A stretch of 64,000 bases of DNA from Microbacterium amylolyticum. GTDB lineage: Bacteria > Actinomycetota > Actinomycetes > Actinomycetales > Microbacteriaceae. The stretch spans positions 868,001 through 932,000 of the forward strand of contig NZ_CP049253.1 in the NCBI RefSeq assembly GCF_011046975.1. Direction: 5' to 3'. The notes under the pieces were generated by a model. The model saw nothing but the letters and a program-made list of their open reading frames with translations, was not told where the DNA came from and searched no databases. Shown piece after piece: positions 26,172 through 35,003 of the stretch; positions within the stretch are counted from its first letter, which is position 1, and the number at the start of each line of letters is the position of its first letter. Both the position numbers and the translations under genes were made by a program.

Positions 26172-27563
26172 TCAGTGGAAGACGGTGACGGGCTCCGGCT
26201 CAGCGGGGTCGGGCTGAACGGGGAAGGATGCGATCGCGCCGTCGACGACATGGCTCGCCGACGCGGCCACGGTTCCGTCCGAAACGTCGATACGGTACGT
26301 CCCCTCGGAGAAAGCGCGGAACGACGCGGAGCGCCCCACGCCAATGTCGAGGGTGCGCGTAGACACATCGCGGTCGAGACGATCGACCACGACCGTGACC
26401 GGCTCATCGCCCGTATTCGCGATCGCCACCTGGAACTGCCCTTCCGGAGCGTCAGGCAGGGTGACCAGGCTCGTCTCATCGAGCTCAGGGGCCGCAACGG
26501 ACCACCCATAGTCAGCTCCGGCGACGTTGCGGACCGCGGCGACGATCGGAGACTCTGCATCGACGCGAACGGTGTACGAACCGGCGGCGAGATCGGCCAG
26601 GTCGACGCTGAGGGGTTGATCGGCCGCGAGCTCAAGGGTCGCGGAAAAGGCGACTCCCCCGGAGGATTCTGAGACCACGGTGACATCGGCCACCGCGTCG
26701 ACACCTTCAATACTCAACAGCCGGAGCGCCGTCGGCTCGTCGGGTGATTCCGCCGCGGACTCCGTGATGGTGAGCCGGGGAATCACGGCGCTCGTCGCGG
26801 GCGCGGCAGCGGCCTGAACGTCGACACCGACGGGGTCCAGTGTCATCACACGGCTCGACTGCAGGGACGCTCGCACGGGAGCGCCGGAGGCGATCACGCG
26901 CACGACGGGGCTCTGTTCGGCACCGGAAATACTCGCAACGGGGATGGCACGCGCGGCGCCGGCGGGCAGAGCGAACTCTCCGCCCGGCGGCCGTGTTCGC
27001 CCGTCGACGCCGAAGACTTCGAGCGACACGGTCGCGGCCACTTCGGACGGGTTGGCGACGACGACGATGTCCGTAATTCCTGTTGCCACGGTTGCGCCGA
27101 CGAGCCATGCTTCGGGAGTGGGTGCGCGGCAGGCGGACGCCGCGAAACCGGTGATATCTGGTTCGTTCAGCAGCGCCGATCCCGCTCCTGATACCGCGAT
27201 GGGGTCGGTCCCGTCTGGTAGCTGCACAATCGTGGTCGCCTCGCCGACGCCGTCGATCGTCGTGCGCCCGTCCGTATCGGGTGCTTCGCTGCGCGCATTC
27301 AGGGCAGCAATCGCGGGGTCCGTCACGGCCATGAGACCCTGGGCGTCGCTCGCATCACGGCCGAGCGCAAGAATCGGTCCGTCGCAGGCGAGAAGAGCTT
27401 CCCCGGGAACGGGCGTCACGATCGTGTGCGGCGCCTCGGTGGTATTGCCAACTCCCGCGGCCGTGATGTCCGGCCAGGGAAGAACGGCGGCGCCGACCAC
27501 CGCCGCGGTCAGAGCGAGCCCGAAAGTGGTTCCGGCGATACGGCGCGTGAGCGTGCGTTTCAT
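26172..27563 (-). CDS. DUF5719 exported protein
   Basis: 463 residues with an N-terminal signal/anchor (MKRTLTRRIAGTTFGLALTA then AAVVGAAVLPWP) and an all-beta extracellular region made of repeated Ig-like segments (for example GITDIVVVANPSEVAATVSL, and later FQVAIANTGDEPVTVVVDR). The start ATG overlaps the stop of the upstream glycosyltransferase as TGATG (27561-27565), so the two are translated together. The pair is conserved near whiB in actinobacteria. A partner role at the cell surface for the glycosyltransferase is inferred. Confidence 0.82.
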   Translation of the reverse strand: MKRTLTRRIAGTTFGLALTAAVVGAAVLPWPDITAAGVGNTTEAPHTIVTPVPGEALLACDGPILALGRDASDAQGLMAVTDPAIAALNARSEAPDTDGRTTIDGVGEATTIVQLPDGTDPIAVSGAGSALLNEPDITGFAASACRAPTPEAWLVGATVATGITDIVVVANPSEVAATVSLEVFGVDGRTRPPGGEFALPAGAARAIPVASISGAEQSPVVRVIASGAPVRASLQSSRVMTLDPVGVDVQAAAAPATSAVIPRLTITESAAESPDEPTALRLLSIEGVDAVADVTVVSESSGGVAFSATLELAADQPLSVDLADLAAGSYTVRVDAESPIVAAVRNVAGADYGWSVAAPELDETSLVTLPDAPEGQFQVAIANTGDEPVTVVVDRLDRDVSTRTLDIGVGRSASFRAFSEGTYRIDVSDGTVAASASHVVDGAIASFPVQPDPAEPEPVTVFH

Positions 27564-30355
27564 CAGTCGTCCTCCGGTGAAGACACAACGGAGCGCGGCC
27601 ACTGACGTGACGCGCGGCGTGTGTCGCGCGTGGGGAATCCCAGCAAAATCGCCGCGAGGACGATCGCTGCCTGTCCGCCGCCGATCATCCAGGCAATCGA
27701 GGCGTCAGCGCCGTCCAGCCCCTCGCGTTCGGCAATGGCATCGTCGACGCGCCAGAGAACGCCGCGTTCGGTCTCGCCCACCCGAACGAAACCGGCCCGA
27801 GCATCCATCGACGACTGCGCGGTGAGTGACATGGCACGCTGCACGGGGCCCGCTGCGGCGGGGTTGTCCCGCAGCAGCACGAACGACAACCCGAGCCCGC
27901 GAAGGTCGTCGTTCACAGAGGTGGCGCTGCCAGAGATGATGTCAGCGGCGAGAACGGCCAGGGTCTCATCGCTCTCCCGCATCGCAAGGTGCGTGCGGTC
28001 GAGGGTGGATTGTCCGCCCAGCGTTTCGCTCGCGCCCCACACAACGCGGGCGCTCACGCCCTGATCGAGGGGTTCAAGGATCAGCGTTCCCACGGATCGG
28101 TCATCGCGCGCTTCTGCCGAGATATAGGCGGGCAGCGTCGTTCCCACGCCCGCGTGCAGAGGCGTTGCTCCGCGGTGGAGGGCGGTGAGCTGCGGAACAA
28201 CCGCGAGAGCGACGCACGCAATAGCGACCGTCGCTGTGAGTCCGCGCCACGGCCGAAGGGATCCCGATTCCAGCGCGACGGCCGCGGCGGCGATCATGCC
28301 GAACCACGCAAGGCTCAGGCCCGTTCCTGGCCAGACGCCATGGTGAACGCCCCCGGCGTAGGTGACAACAAGATGGGGCTGGATGACCGCTGTCACAACG
28401 CCCAGGGCGGCCGCCGTGAGGGCGATAAGAACCGGCTTGCCGCGGCCCGTGAGCGGCGCGGCCAGTGCAAGGGCGACGACGGGGACGAGCAAAACGGCGG
28501 ACCAGGCCCCGAACCGTGCGAAGGAGTCCAGGCCAAGGTCGGTGAGGAAACGCGCCCAAGCCGCGGCCTGCCCGTCGGCGAACCCGGCCGCCACGAGCGG
28601 AGAGGCTGCCCCCGACGAGGCGGCGACGCCGGGGTCGGCGAAGATTGCCAGCGGTGTGCCGCGCTGAATCTGTTCGAACGCCAGCGGCGCGAAGAGCGCG
28701 AACGACGGAATCATCAACCAGACAATGCGGCCCACAGACGCTCGGCGCCACGAGAACGCCAGGACGATGCCGACGATCCAGACGATGACGATCGCCGGTG
28801 CGAGCGATGGTGCCGAGGCGAGCGTGGCAGCGATGAGGAGCGAGGCTGTTCCCGCCGCGGGCCAGGACCGGTGCGCCGCTGCCGCCGCGTAGACGGCCCA
28901 TGGCAGCGCAAGATGAGCGATGACGGCCGCGGGACGCCCTTCCATCAGCCCATCCCAGAGGGGAGGCGCGATGCCCCAGAGAACGGCGATCGCCACGCGA
29001 GCGTCGGCCCCGTTCGCGAAACGCGTCGCGGCGAACCAGGCTCCGAGAACGGCCAACGGCATCGCAGCAAGCCAGAGAAGGACAAGAGCATACGACGGCG
29101 ATGCGGGCCAGAGCGATCCCAGAACGGCGACGATCGCGGCAAAGGGATCGGTGGCCCCGACTTCGCCGAGGCCTTCGGCACGGAGCCCCCACGTGGCATC
29201 GCGCCAGAGACCCGCGACGGTGCGGCGGAGCGGAAGAAGAGCTCCGCCCGCCATCGCGGGCCAGGTCAGAAGAGCGATGAAGGCCGCGATTCCCACGGTG
29301 GCCGCGGCGATAACTGCCCAGGCTCCGCCGCCGGAAAAGAACCGAAGGGGCTCACGGACGCGGGGGGCGTGTTCCTCTGCCGCGATCTCGCGTTCACGGA
29401 CCTCTGCGTATCCGATGCGGAGAGGGTCCACCTGTCGCCAGGAACCGGTGCGAACGTGACGAATTCTGGCACGGCTGCGGACAATCGCCGGCACACGGAC
29501 GAAGGCCGTCACGGCCGCCATCCACTCGGGCGCGACGCGACCTGGTCGCTTCTGCACAAGGGCGACAGCGGTGTTCCACAGCGCGAGCGGGAGCAGCGTG
29601 AGCCACACCAGCGGCAGCGCCCAGATCGGCGAGTAGACAAGGCGCCTGTGCAGGCGGGCCACACGGGACACATAGGAACGGGTGATCGAGAACTGTCGCG
29701 GAACCCACACCGCAACGCGCGCGTTCGGTGCGAGCGCGAGGCGTCGTCCGCCGAGTCGGGCGCGAACGCCCAGGTCAAGCCCCTCGTCGGCTCCCATGAG
29801 GGCGCGATCGGGCATCAGCCCCTCACGCGCGTCGGCGCGAATGAGCATTCCGCGAATATCGGCGCCCAGAACGTCATCGGCTGCGTCGTGCTGGCCCTGG
29901 TCGTATTCTGCGTGGGCGAGCTCCACAGCGCGTCCCGATGCCGTCATCGTGACGCCAAACGATTCCAGCATGCGCCGGTCACCCGTTCGAACGAGCTTCG
30001 GCGCCGCAATCGCCACAGATGGCTGCCGCTCAAGAGCGGCGTCAAGGGCCGCGAGCGCGTCGTCTTCGGGGACTGTTGCGTCGGACAAAAGCCAGACCGC
30101 GCGGCCGTCAGGAACACGTGCGAGCGCCATTTCCGCCGCCGCGGCGAAGGTCGTTGACTCCCCTGTTGTCAGGACGCGACGAACTCCGGCTTGATCGATC
30201 GCTGCTCGAAGCGGGGCGGGGTCGCCGCAGACAACGATCGTGATCCCCGAAACGGGTGCGGTCTGTGCGTGAATCGCGGAGACCGTGCGCTCGAGACGTA
30301 TCGCGGATCCGGGGGAAGATCGCGCGACGAGCACGACGTGAACTGAGGCGGGCAT
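27563..30355 (-). CDS. Large family 2 glycosyltransferase with polytopic membrane domain
   Basis: 930 residues. The N-terminal ~230 residues form a GT-A glycosyltransferase 2 domain (VHVVLVARSSPGSAIRLERT, WLLSDATVPEDDALAALDAA). About 12 membrane segments follow from residue ~245 to 730, with a large extracytoplasmic C-terminal part and a last membrane segment (AWMIGGGQAAIVLAAILLGF). The DxD position reads LLSDATVPEDD, which is atypical. ATG 30355 is chosen over GTG 30364 because TAGGCT lies 9 bases before it. It is coupled to DUF5719. It probably transfers a sugar onto a lipid or surface acceptor; the substrate is unknown. Confidence 0.82.
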   Translation of the reverse strand: MPASVHVVLVARSSPGSAIRLERTVSAIHAQTAPVSGITIVVCGDPAPLRAAIDQAGVRRVLTTGESTTFAAAAEMALARVPDGRAVWLLSDATVPEDDALAALDAALERQPSVAIAAPKLVRTGDRRMLESFGVTMTASGRAVELAHAEYDQGQHDAADDVLGADIRGMLIRADAREGLMPDRALMGADEGLDLGVRARLGGRRLALAPNARVAVWVPRQFSITRSYVSRVARLHRRLVYSPIWALPLVWLTLLPLALWNTAVALVQKRPGRVAPEWMAAVTAFVRVPAIVRSRARIRHVRTGSWRQVDPLRIGYAEVREREIAAEEHAPRVREPLRFFSGGGAWAVIAAATVGIAAFIALLTWPAMAGGALLPLRRTVAGLWRDATWGLRAEGLGEVGATDPFAAIVAVLGSLWPASPSYALVLLWLAAMPLAVLGAWFAATRFANGADARVAIAVLWGIAPPLWDGLMEGRPAAVIAHLALPWAVYAAAAAHRSWPAAGTASLLIAATLASAPSLAPAIVIVWIVGIVLAFSWRRASVGRIVWLMIPSFALFAPLAFEQIQRGTPLAIFADPGVAASSGAASPLVAAGFADGQAAAWARFLTDLGLDSFARFGAWSAVLLVPVVALALAAPLTGRGKPVLIALTAAALGVVTAVIQPHLVVTYAGGVHHGVWPGTGLSLAWFGMIAAAAVALESGSLRPWRGLTATVAIACVALAVVPQLTALHRGATPLHAGVGTTLPAYISAEARDDRSVGTLILEPLDQGVSARVVWGASETLGGQSTLDRTHLAMRESDETLAVLAADIISGSATSVNDDLRGLGLSFVLLRDNPAAAGPVQRAMSLTAQSSMDARAGFVRVGETERGVLWRVDDAIAEREGLDGADASIAWMIGGGQAAIVLAAILLGFPTRDTRRASRQWPRSVVSSPEDD

Positions 30356-30438
30356 GACGGACACAGCCTAAGCCTGTCCCACTGAGAGACGGTCAGGGAC
30401 ACGCACGGGTCGATGCCTGCGCTCAGCAGGCCCGAAGG

Positions 30439-30777
30439 TCAGGAAGCCTGCTGTTCCTGCTGTGCACGCTTCAGGCGGCGCCGTTCGCGCTCGCTCAGCC
30501 CACCCCAGATGCCGAATCGCTCGTCATTCTGCAAGGCGTACTCGAGGCACTCCGTACGTACGGCACAGGTGGTGCAGATGCGCTTCGCATCGCGGGTCGA
30601 CCCGCCCTTTTCCGGAAAAAAGGCCTCTGGGTCGGTCTGAGCGCACAGCGCATCGCTCTGCCAGGACAGCGCGCCGTCGTCGACGGGCTCGTCGGGCCGG
30701 ACTCCCGGAACCCCCAGGTCGACAGGGTCAACGAACCAGTCTGCCGGTGCTTCGGATCGATACTGCGATGCGGTCAT
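30439..30777 (-). CDS. WhiB-family iron-sulfur regulator (WhiB2/WhmD-like)
   Basis: 112 residues with the four [4Fe-4S] cysteines at 45, 68, 71 and 77 (ALCAQTDPEAFFPEKGGS, CTTCAVRTEC), the GIWGG turn at 89-93, and a basic C-terminal helix (SERERRRLKRAQQ). The acidic N-terminal extension and the position beside manA fit WhiB2 (Rv3260c), which controls septation in mycobacteria and Streptomyces. The identification as WhiB2 rests on synteny and motif spacing. It has its own strong promoter. Confidence 0.92.
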   Translation of the reverse strand: MTASQYRSEAPADWFVDPVDLGVPGVRPDEPVDDGALSWQSDALCAQTDPEAFFPEKGGSTRDAKRICTTCAVRTECLEYALQNDERFGIWGGLSERERRRLKRAQQEQQAS

Positions 30778-30827
30778 GATGTTCTCCCCCTTGGACAGTC
30801 CCTGAACAGGTCCCTTCCCCAGAAGTA

Positions 30828-30856
30828 ATTACACCCGTGTGATTCGCGAATATCAA
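30828..30856 (-). promoter_or_regulatory. Predicted whiB promoter with palindrome in the spacer
   Basis: On the minus strand TTGATA (30851-30856) and TGTAAT (30828-30833) are 17 bases apart, close to the vegetative sigma consensus. The spacer holds the 10-bp perfect palindrome ATTCGCGAAT (30842-30851), a candidate operator. The promoter lies only 20 bases past the manA stop, so whiB can be expressed apart from manA, and the mRNA has a leader of about 45 bases. Confidence 0.65.
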
Positions 30857-30875
30857 GTCGCTGATACTAAAGCTT

Positions 30876-32075
30876 TCATCCCCGCATTGAAGGTTTTGTC
30901 GCGTTCGGCGTGTCGTCGCGCGGCTCGTGGCCGGGCTGGGCGACGAAAAACTCGCCGTCGCCGCCCATCTCAACAAGCTGCTCATCCGGCGTGGCGAACG
31001 CGGCCTCGCCCGGTCGCAGGTGAACCACTGTTCCTCCCGCGTTCACCTGAACGGCTCCGCCCGTGCTGAGCACGATCATGGGGCCATTGGGCTGCAGACG
31101 CGCCGTTGACCCCGCAGAAACTGAGCCTCGCAAGAGCTGGAAGTCGCCGACGGGCGCCGGGAACTGGTCGAGACCGTGGCTGTCTCCGTTGAACACAGTC
31201 GGGAGGATCACGGGAATGGGGCCGGCCGAACGATCGAGGACGTTCATGAGCTCATCGACATCGATGTGCTTCGGCGTCAGACCGCCGCGAAGGACGTTAT
31301 CGCTCGCCGCCATGATCTCGACGCCGAGTCCCGACTGGTAGGCGTGCAGCTGCCCCGCGCGCAAGAACAGCGCCTCGCCGCGGCGCAACTGGACGAGATT
31401 CATGAGAAGTCCCACGACGACGCCCGCGTCACCGGGGAACTCGGCAGCGTTGGCCCTGGCGTTGGACAGCTCAGCGGAGAACTCGGTCGCACGCGCGTCG
31501 CCGAGGGCGGCGATGATCGCGTCAACGACGCCCTGCGCGTCGCCGGAGAGCAACCAGCGCACGGCCTCACCGAGGCTGTGCTCATCGCGAATTCGTTCCG
31601 CAAGAGGATGGGCTGCGGGTCCGATGTTCGCGAGAAGACGCTGCGTCGCACCGATCTCCCGAAGTCCGCAGATCGCGGTAAAGGTGTCGGACAGCGCAAC
31701 GATCATCTCGGGTTTGTGGTTGTCGTCCGCGTAATTTCGCGCAGCGCCCGCCGGAAGGCTCGCTTCACGGGCATAACCCTCGACGGCCTGGTCCTTCGTC
31801 GGGTGCGCTTGAATCGACAGCGAGCGGCCCGCAGCGAGAACCTTCAGCAGATAGGGAAGCCTGCCCCCCACTCCGGGCGTGACGTTTTCGTCGCGCAGCC
31901 ATGCGTCAAGGGTGCGACCGGTGCCGTCACCCACCTCGGACGGATCCGAGGGGTGATCTCCGTACCAGATCTCTGCTTCGGGGACATCAGAAATCCCACG
32001 ACCCTGCAGGCCAGCGATGAGAGTGCGCGAGCCCCATTCGTAGTCACGAGGAGCGTTCGTCAACGTCACAAGCAT
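30876..32075 (-). CDS. manA: Mannose-6-phosphate isomerase, class I
   Basis: 399 residues. It interconverts fructose-6-phosphate and mannose-6-phosphate to supply GDP-mannose for glycans. Type I zinc ligand motifs are visible: SIQAHPTKDQA (Gln and His), NHKPEMIVAL (Glu) and GQLHAYQSGLGVEIMAASDN (His). A PMI_typeI C-terminal cupin follows. TACGCT lies 6 bases upstream of the ATG. No terminator separates it from whiB. Phosphomannomutase, often a close neighbour, is not in this window. Confidence 0.95.
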   Translation of the reverse strand: MLVTLTNAPRDYEWGSRTLIAGLQGRGISDVPEAEIWYGDHPSDPSEVGDGTGRTLDAWLRDENVTPGVGGRLPYLLKVLAAGRSLSIQAHPTKDQAVEGYAREASLPAGAARNYADDNHKPEMIVALSDTFTAICGLREIGATQRLLANIGPAAHPLAERIRDEHSLGEAVRWLLSGDAQGVVDAIIAALGDARATEFSAELSNARANAAEFPGDAGVVVGLLMNLVQLRRGEALFLRAGQLHAYQSGLGVEIMAASDNVLRGGLTPKHIDVDELMNVLDRSAGPIPVILPTVFNGDSHGLDQFPAPVGDFQLLRGSVSAGSTARLQPNGPMIVLSTGGAVQVNAGGTVVHLRPGEAAFATPDEQLVEMGGDGEFFVAQPGHEPRDDTPNATKPSMRG

Positions 32076-32149
32076 TCCCTAAGCGTAAGGGTTCGGGAAC
32101 ACGCCCGATGCCCATGAGTCAGGCGCCCGCGCCCCGTAGGCTATCCCCT

Positions 32150-33610
32150 ATGGCGCAGCTGTCCGGGCATCCCGTTGGCCCCCCTCCGTGCGCTCCCGAA
32201 CGCGAGCGCACGTCGCACCTCTTGCTGCGCGCCTATGCGGTGCTCGTGGTGTTCTCTGGTCTGGCGTATTCCTGGTGGTACAACCTTCTCGGACCGATCG
32301 GCGTCGCCGCCCTGCTCGGCGTTCTCACGGCCGCCACGCTCGGCATCTGGATTCCTCGTATCGCACGCTCGCGCGGCGACGAGGCGTTCTCGTGGAGGTC
32401 GCTGCCCTGGGCGGCCCTCGGCTATCTCACGCTGGCGCTCGTGTCCGTGACCTGGTCCGAGTGGCCGAGCGCGACAGCAACCACCTGGGTCGTCCTCGTA
32501 TCGTTCACGGTGCAGGGCCTGTTCCTGGCGTCGTCGCTCACGTGGACAGAACTCGTGCGTGCGCTCGAGTCGGCGCTGCGCTGGATTATGGGTCTCTCCC
32601 TCATCATGGAGGCCGCTGTTGCGCTCGTCCTCCGACGCCCGCTGATGCCGAACTTCTTCCCCCTCGACGGGGAGCCGGATGCGCACTGGTACTGGGTCCG
32701 CGGCAATCTTTTCGACGCGGTTCTCATCGGCCCGCGTATCCAGGGAATCGTCGGCAACTCGAACCTTCTCGGATTTCTCTGCGTTATCGCGCTGATCGTG
32801 TTCGCGGCATCTCTGCGGCAGGCGGTTCTGGGACGGCGCGCGCGCGAAGCGATAGCCATGCATATCGCCTGGATCGTTCTCACCGCATGGCTGATGCTGC
32901 GCGCCGGTTCCGCCACGGCGTTCGTGTCGGGGGCCGTGTGTGTGGCCATTCTGGTGATCGCCCTCGTCACGCGGAGTCAGTCGACGTCCCTCGGGCGCGC
33001 TCGCGCCTACGCGATCTTTGGGGCGATCGTTGCCTCCTGCGCGTTGACCGTTGCGCTGACCTACGACCGGATCCTCACCCTTCTTGGCCGTTCCGAAGGG
33101 CTGACGGGCCGCGACGGGATCTGGGAGGCCGTGACCGCCCGGGCCGTAGAACGCCCCGTCTTCGGGCACGGGTTCTCATCGCCGTGGGTGCCATGGCACG
33201 AAGCGTTCGACGGCTGGATCGTTGACCACTCCATCACGGTGTTCCAAGCGCACAACATGTGGCTCGACGTGTTCCTCCAGCTCGGCGCTGTCGGCGTTGC
33301 CCTGATCGCGATCATCTTCGGCGGCGCCGTGTGGCGGTCCTGGTTCTTCGCCGTTGACCGGCCGCGGTGGGATGCCCGAAGCGATCACCCCTACTCGCCG
33401 CTGTCTCTTCTGCCACTTCTCGTGCTGTGGGCACTGCTCACGCAGGGGATGACCGAGTCCAACCCGATCATGCTGTGGGGCTGGATGCTCGTTACCGCGT
33501 TCTCCTTCAAGCTCGTGGCCTCCCCCGTTTTGGCCTATCCGGAAAGCGCTGGCCCGCGACGAAGCCGGCGGCGCGTCTTTCCCTCCCCTGCCCGAACTGA
33601 TCTACCGTGA
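32150..33610 (+). CDS. O-antigen ligase/polymerase-like membrane protein 1
   Basis: 486 residues with about 11 membrane segments. The Wzy_C/WaaL-type periplasmic loop contains GLTGRDGIWEAVTARAVERP, GHGFSSPWVPWHEAF and the HNMWLDVFLQLGAVGV motif (near residue 370). ATG 32150 is chosen over 32108 because TAGGCT sits 7 bases upstream. It overlaps the next gene, a related ligase-like protein, by GTGA. It probably joins or polymerises sugar repeat units on the outer face of the membrane; which of the two it does cannot be told from sequence. Confidence 0.85.
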   Translation: MAQLSGHPVGPPPCAPERERTSHLLLRAYAVLVVFSGLAYSWWYNLLGPIGVAALLGVLTAATLGIWIPRIARSRGDEAFSWRSLPWAALGYLTLALVSVTWSEWPSATATTWVVLVSFTVQGLFLASSLTWTELVRALESALRWIMGLSLIMEAAVALVLRRPLMPNFFPLDGEPDAHWYWVRGNLFDAVLIGPRIQGIVGNSNLLGFLCVIALIVFAASLRQAVLGRRAREAIAMHIAWIVLTAWLMLRAGSATAFVSGAVCVAILVIALVTRSQSTSLGRARAYAIFGAIVASCALTVALTYDRILTLLGRSEGLTGRDGIWEAVTARAVERPVFGHGFSSPWVPWHEAFDGWIVDHSITVFQAHNMWLDVFLQLGAVGVALIAIIFGGAVWRSWFFAVDRPRWDARSDHPYSPLSLLPLLVLWALLTQGMTESNPIMLWGWMLVTAFSFKLVASPVLAYPESAGPRRSRRRVFPSPARTDLP

Positions 33611-34923
33611 GCTCACTGCACGGAACTGCGGCGCAGGCGCTCGTAGACCTGCTGCGCTCACCAACGTTCGCCCGCGCGTATACGCTCACCGCGCTGGCTG
33701 CGGCGTTCGGGACGACCGCGATACACCATGCCAACGGCCCCGTGACTCTCGCGACGATCGTTGCGGGTCTCGCTGCGATCGGCATCGCCATCCTCGTCTT
33801 GCGCCGGGACGAACTGTCCGTTATCGGATTCGCGCCCACCAGCCTTGTTCTCTACGCGTCGTGGGCACTCGCGAGCGTGGCCTGGGCGCTCGACGGTGCC
33901 AAGGGCCGCACGCTGACGGCCTGGATCGCGCTTGCGGGATGGGCGGTGATCGCCATCACGATCGCACATGTGCGCGACACCCTGCAGATCGTGCGCGGCG
34001 TTGGTGATGTGCTGCGCTGGCTTCTGACGGCATCGCTCGCCTTAGAAGTCCTGTCGGGGATCGTGCTCGACGTGCCGTTCGCGTTCCTCCGCATCACCGG
34101 CGACATTGCGTACGGCGGTCCGGTTCAAGGACTGTTCGGCTCACGCAATCTGCTCGGCTTTGTCGCCGTGCTCGCGCTGATCACGTTCATCATCGAGTGG
34201 CGGGCGCGCGCAATCCCTCGCCACGTGGCGGTCTATTCGATCACCCTCGCCGCGCTTCTGCTCATCCTGGCCCGCTCGCCCGGCGCCTTCGTGGTGGTCA
34301 CCATCACCCTGCTGGCCGTTGTCGCGCTCGCGAGCGTGCGCCGGCTCCCCCGCGCGCGCCGCCCCCGTGCGCACGCGACGCTCGCGGCGATAACGATCGT
34401 GCTCCTGGTCATCGTCTATGCCGCCCGTCACACGATCATCTCGATGTTCGCCGCAACGACCGGCTTCCAAGCTCGCGCCGATTTGTGGTTCGTGATGCTC
34501 GAATGGGTGCGGCACAAGCCCATCTGGGGCTGGAGTTGGTTCGGCTCGTGGGAGGGCGGACCGTTCCCCACGAACATCATCGACATCACGATCGGAGTTC
34601 CCCACCACCAGGGACTCAACGCCTACCTTGACGTTCTTCTGCAGCTGGGCTGGGTGGGGCTGGTGCTCTTCGTCATCCTCGCGCTCGTGGCGCTCACGCG
34701 GGCATGGCTCGCGGCGACTGATCGGCGCTCGGTTGTGTACGCCTGGCTCCCGCTGGTGCTCATTGCGCTGCTGGTCGAGTCGGCGTTCGAAAGCTACGCC
34801 CTCACGGATCTGGGCTGGATGCTGCTCGTCGTCTGCGCTGTTCGCGCCGGGCAGGAACGTTCATGGCGCACCCGCATCGACCCAGCGGCACCGATTCCCC
34901 CTCCGCCGCGCCGGCTTCCGTAG
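33607..34923 (+). CDS. O-antigen ligase/polymerase-like membrane protein 2
   Basis: 438 residues with about 11 membrane segments. It has the same Wzy_C features: GLFGSRNLLGFVAVLALITF, FQARADLWFVMLEWV with the PIWGWSWFGSW loop, and HHQGLNAYLDVLLQLGWVGL. GTG 33607 overlaps the previous stop (GTGA). The two tandem proteins are clearly paralogous in layout but differ in the loop (GRDG against QARAD). A tandem pair may split ligase and polymerase roles; this is inference. The GlfT2-like gene follows after 80 bases. Confidence 0.85.
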   Translation: MSSLHGTAAQALVDLLRSPTFARAYTLTALAAAFGTTAIHHANGPVTLATIVAGLAAIGIAILVLRRDELSVIGFAPTSLVLYASWALASVAWALDGAKGRTLTAWIALAGWAVIAITIAHVRDTLQIVRGVGDVLRWLLTASLALEVLSGIVLDVPFAFLRITGDIAYGGPVQGLFGSRNLLGFVAVLALITFIIEWRARAIPRHVAVYSITLAALLLILARSPGAFVVVTITLLAVVALASVRRLPRARRPRAHATLAAITIVLLVIVYAARHTIISMFAATTGFQARADLWFVMLEWVRHKPIWGWSWFGSWEGGPFPTNIIDITIGVPHHQGLNAYLDVLLQLGWVGLVLFVILALVALTRAWLAATDRRSVVYAWLPLVLIALLVESAFESYALTDLGWMLLVVCAVRAGQERSWRTRIDPAAPIPPPPRRLP

Positions 34924-35003
34924 AACCTTCACCTGGTCCGGGTAGGCTCAGGGCGGCCCGCTGCGCGTCGGGCTTCCCCGGATCCCGTCGGAGTACTCCT
35001 CTT

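Noticed and set aside
27989..30157. Plus-strand frame of 722 codons opposite the large glycosyltransferase
   Set aside because: Extremely Arg/Gly/Asp-rich sequence typical of antisense reading; no signal or domain, and the opposite strand has a clear GT2 membrane protein.
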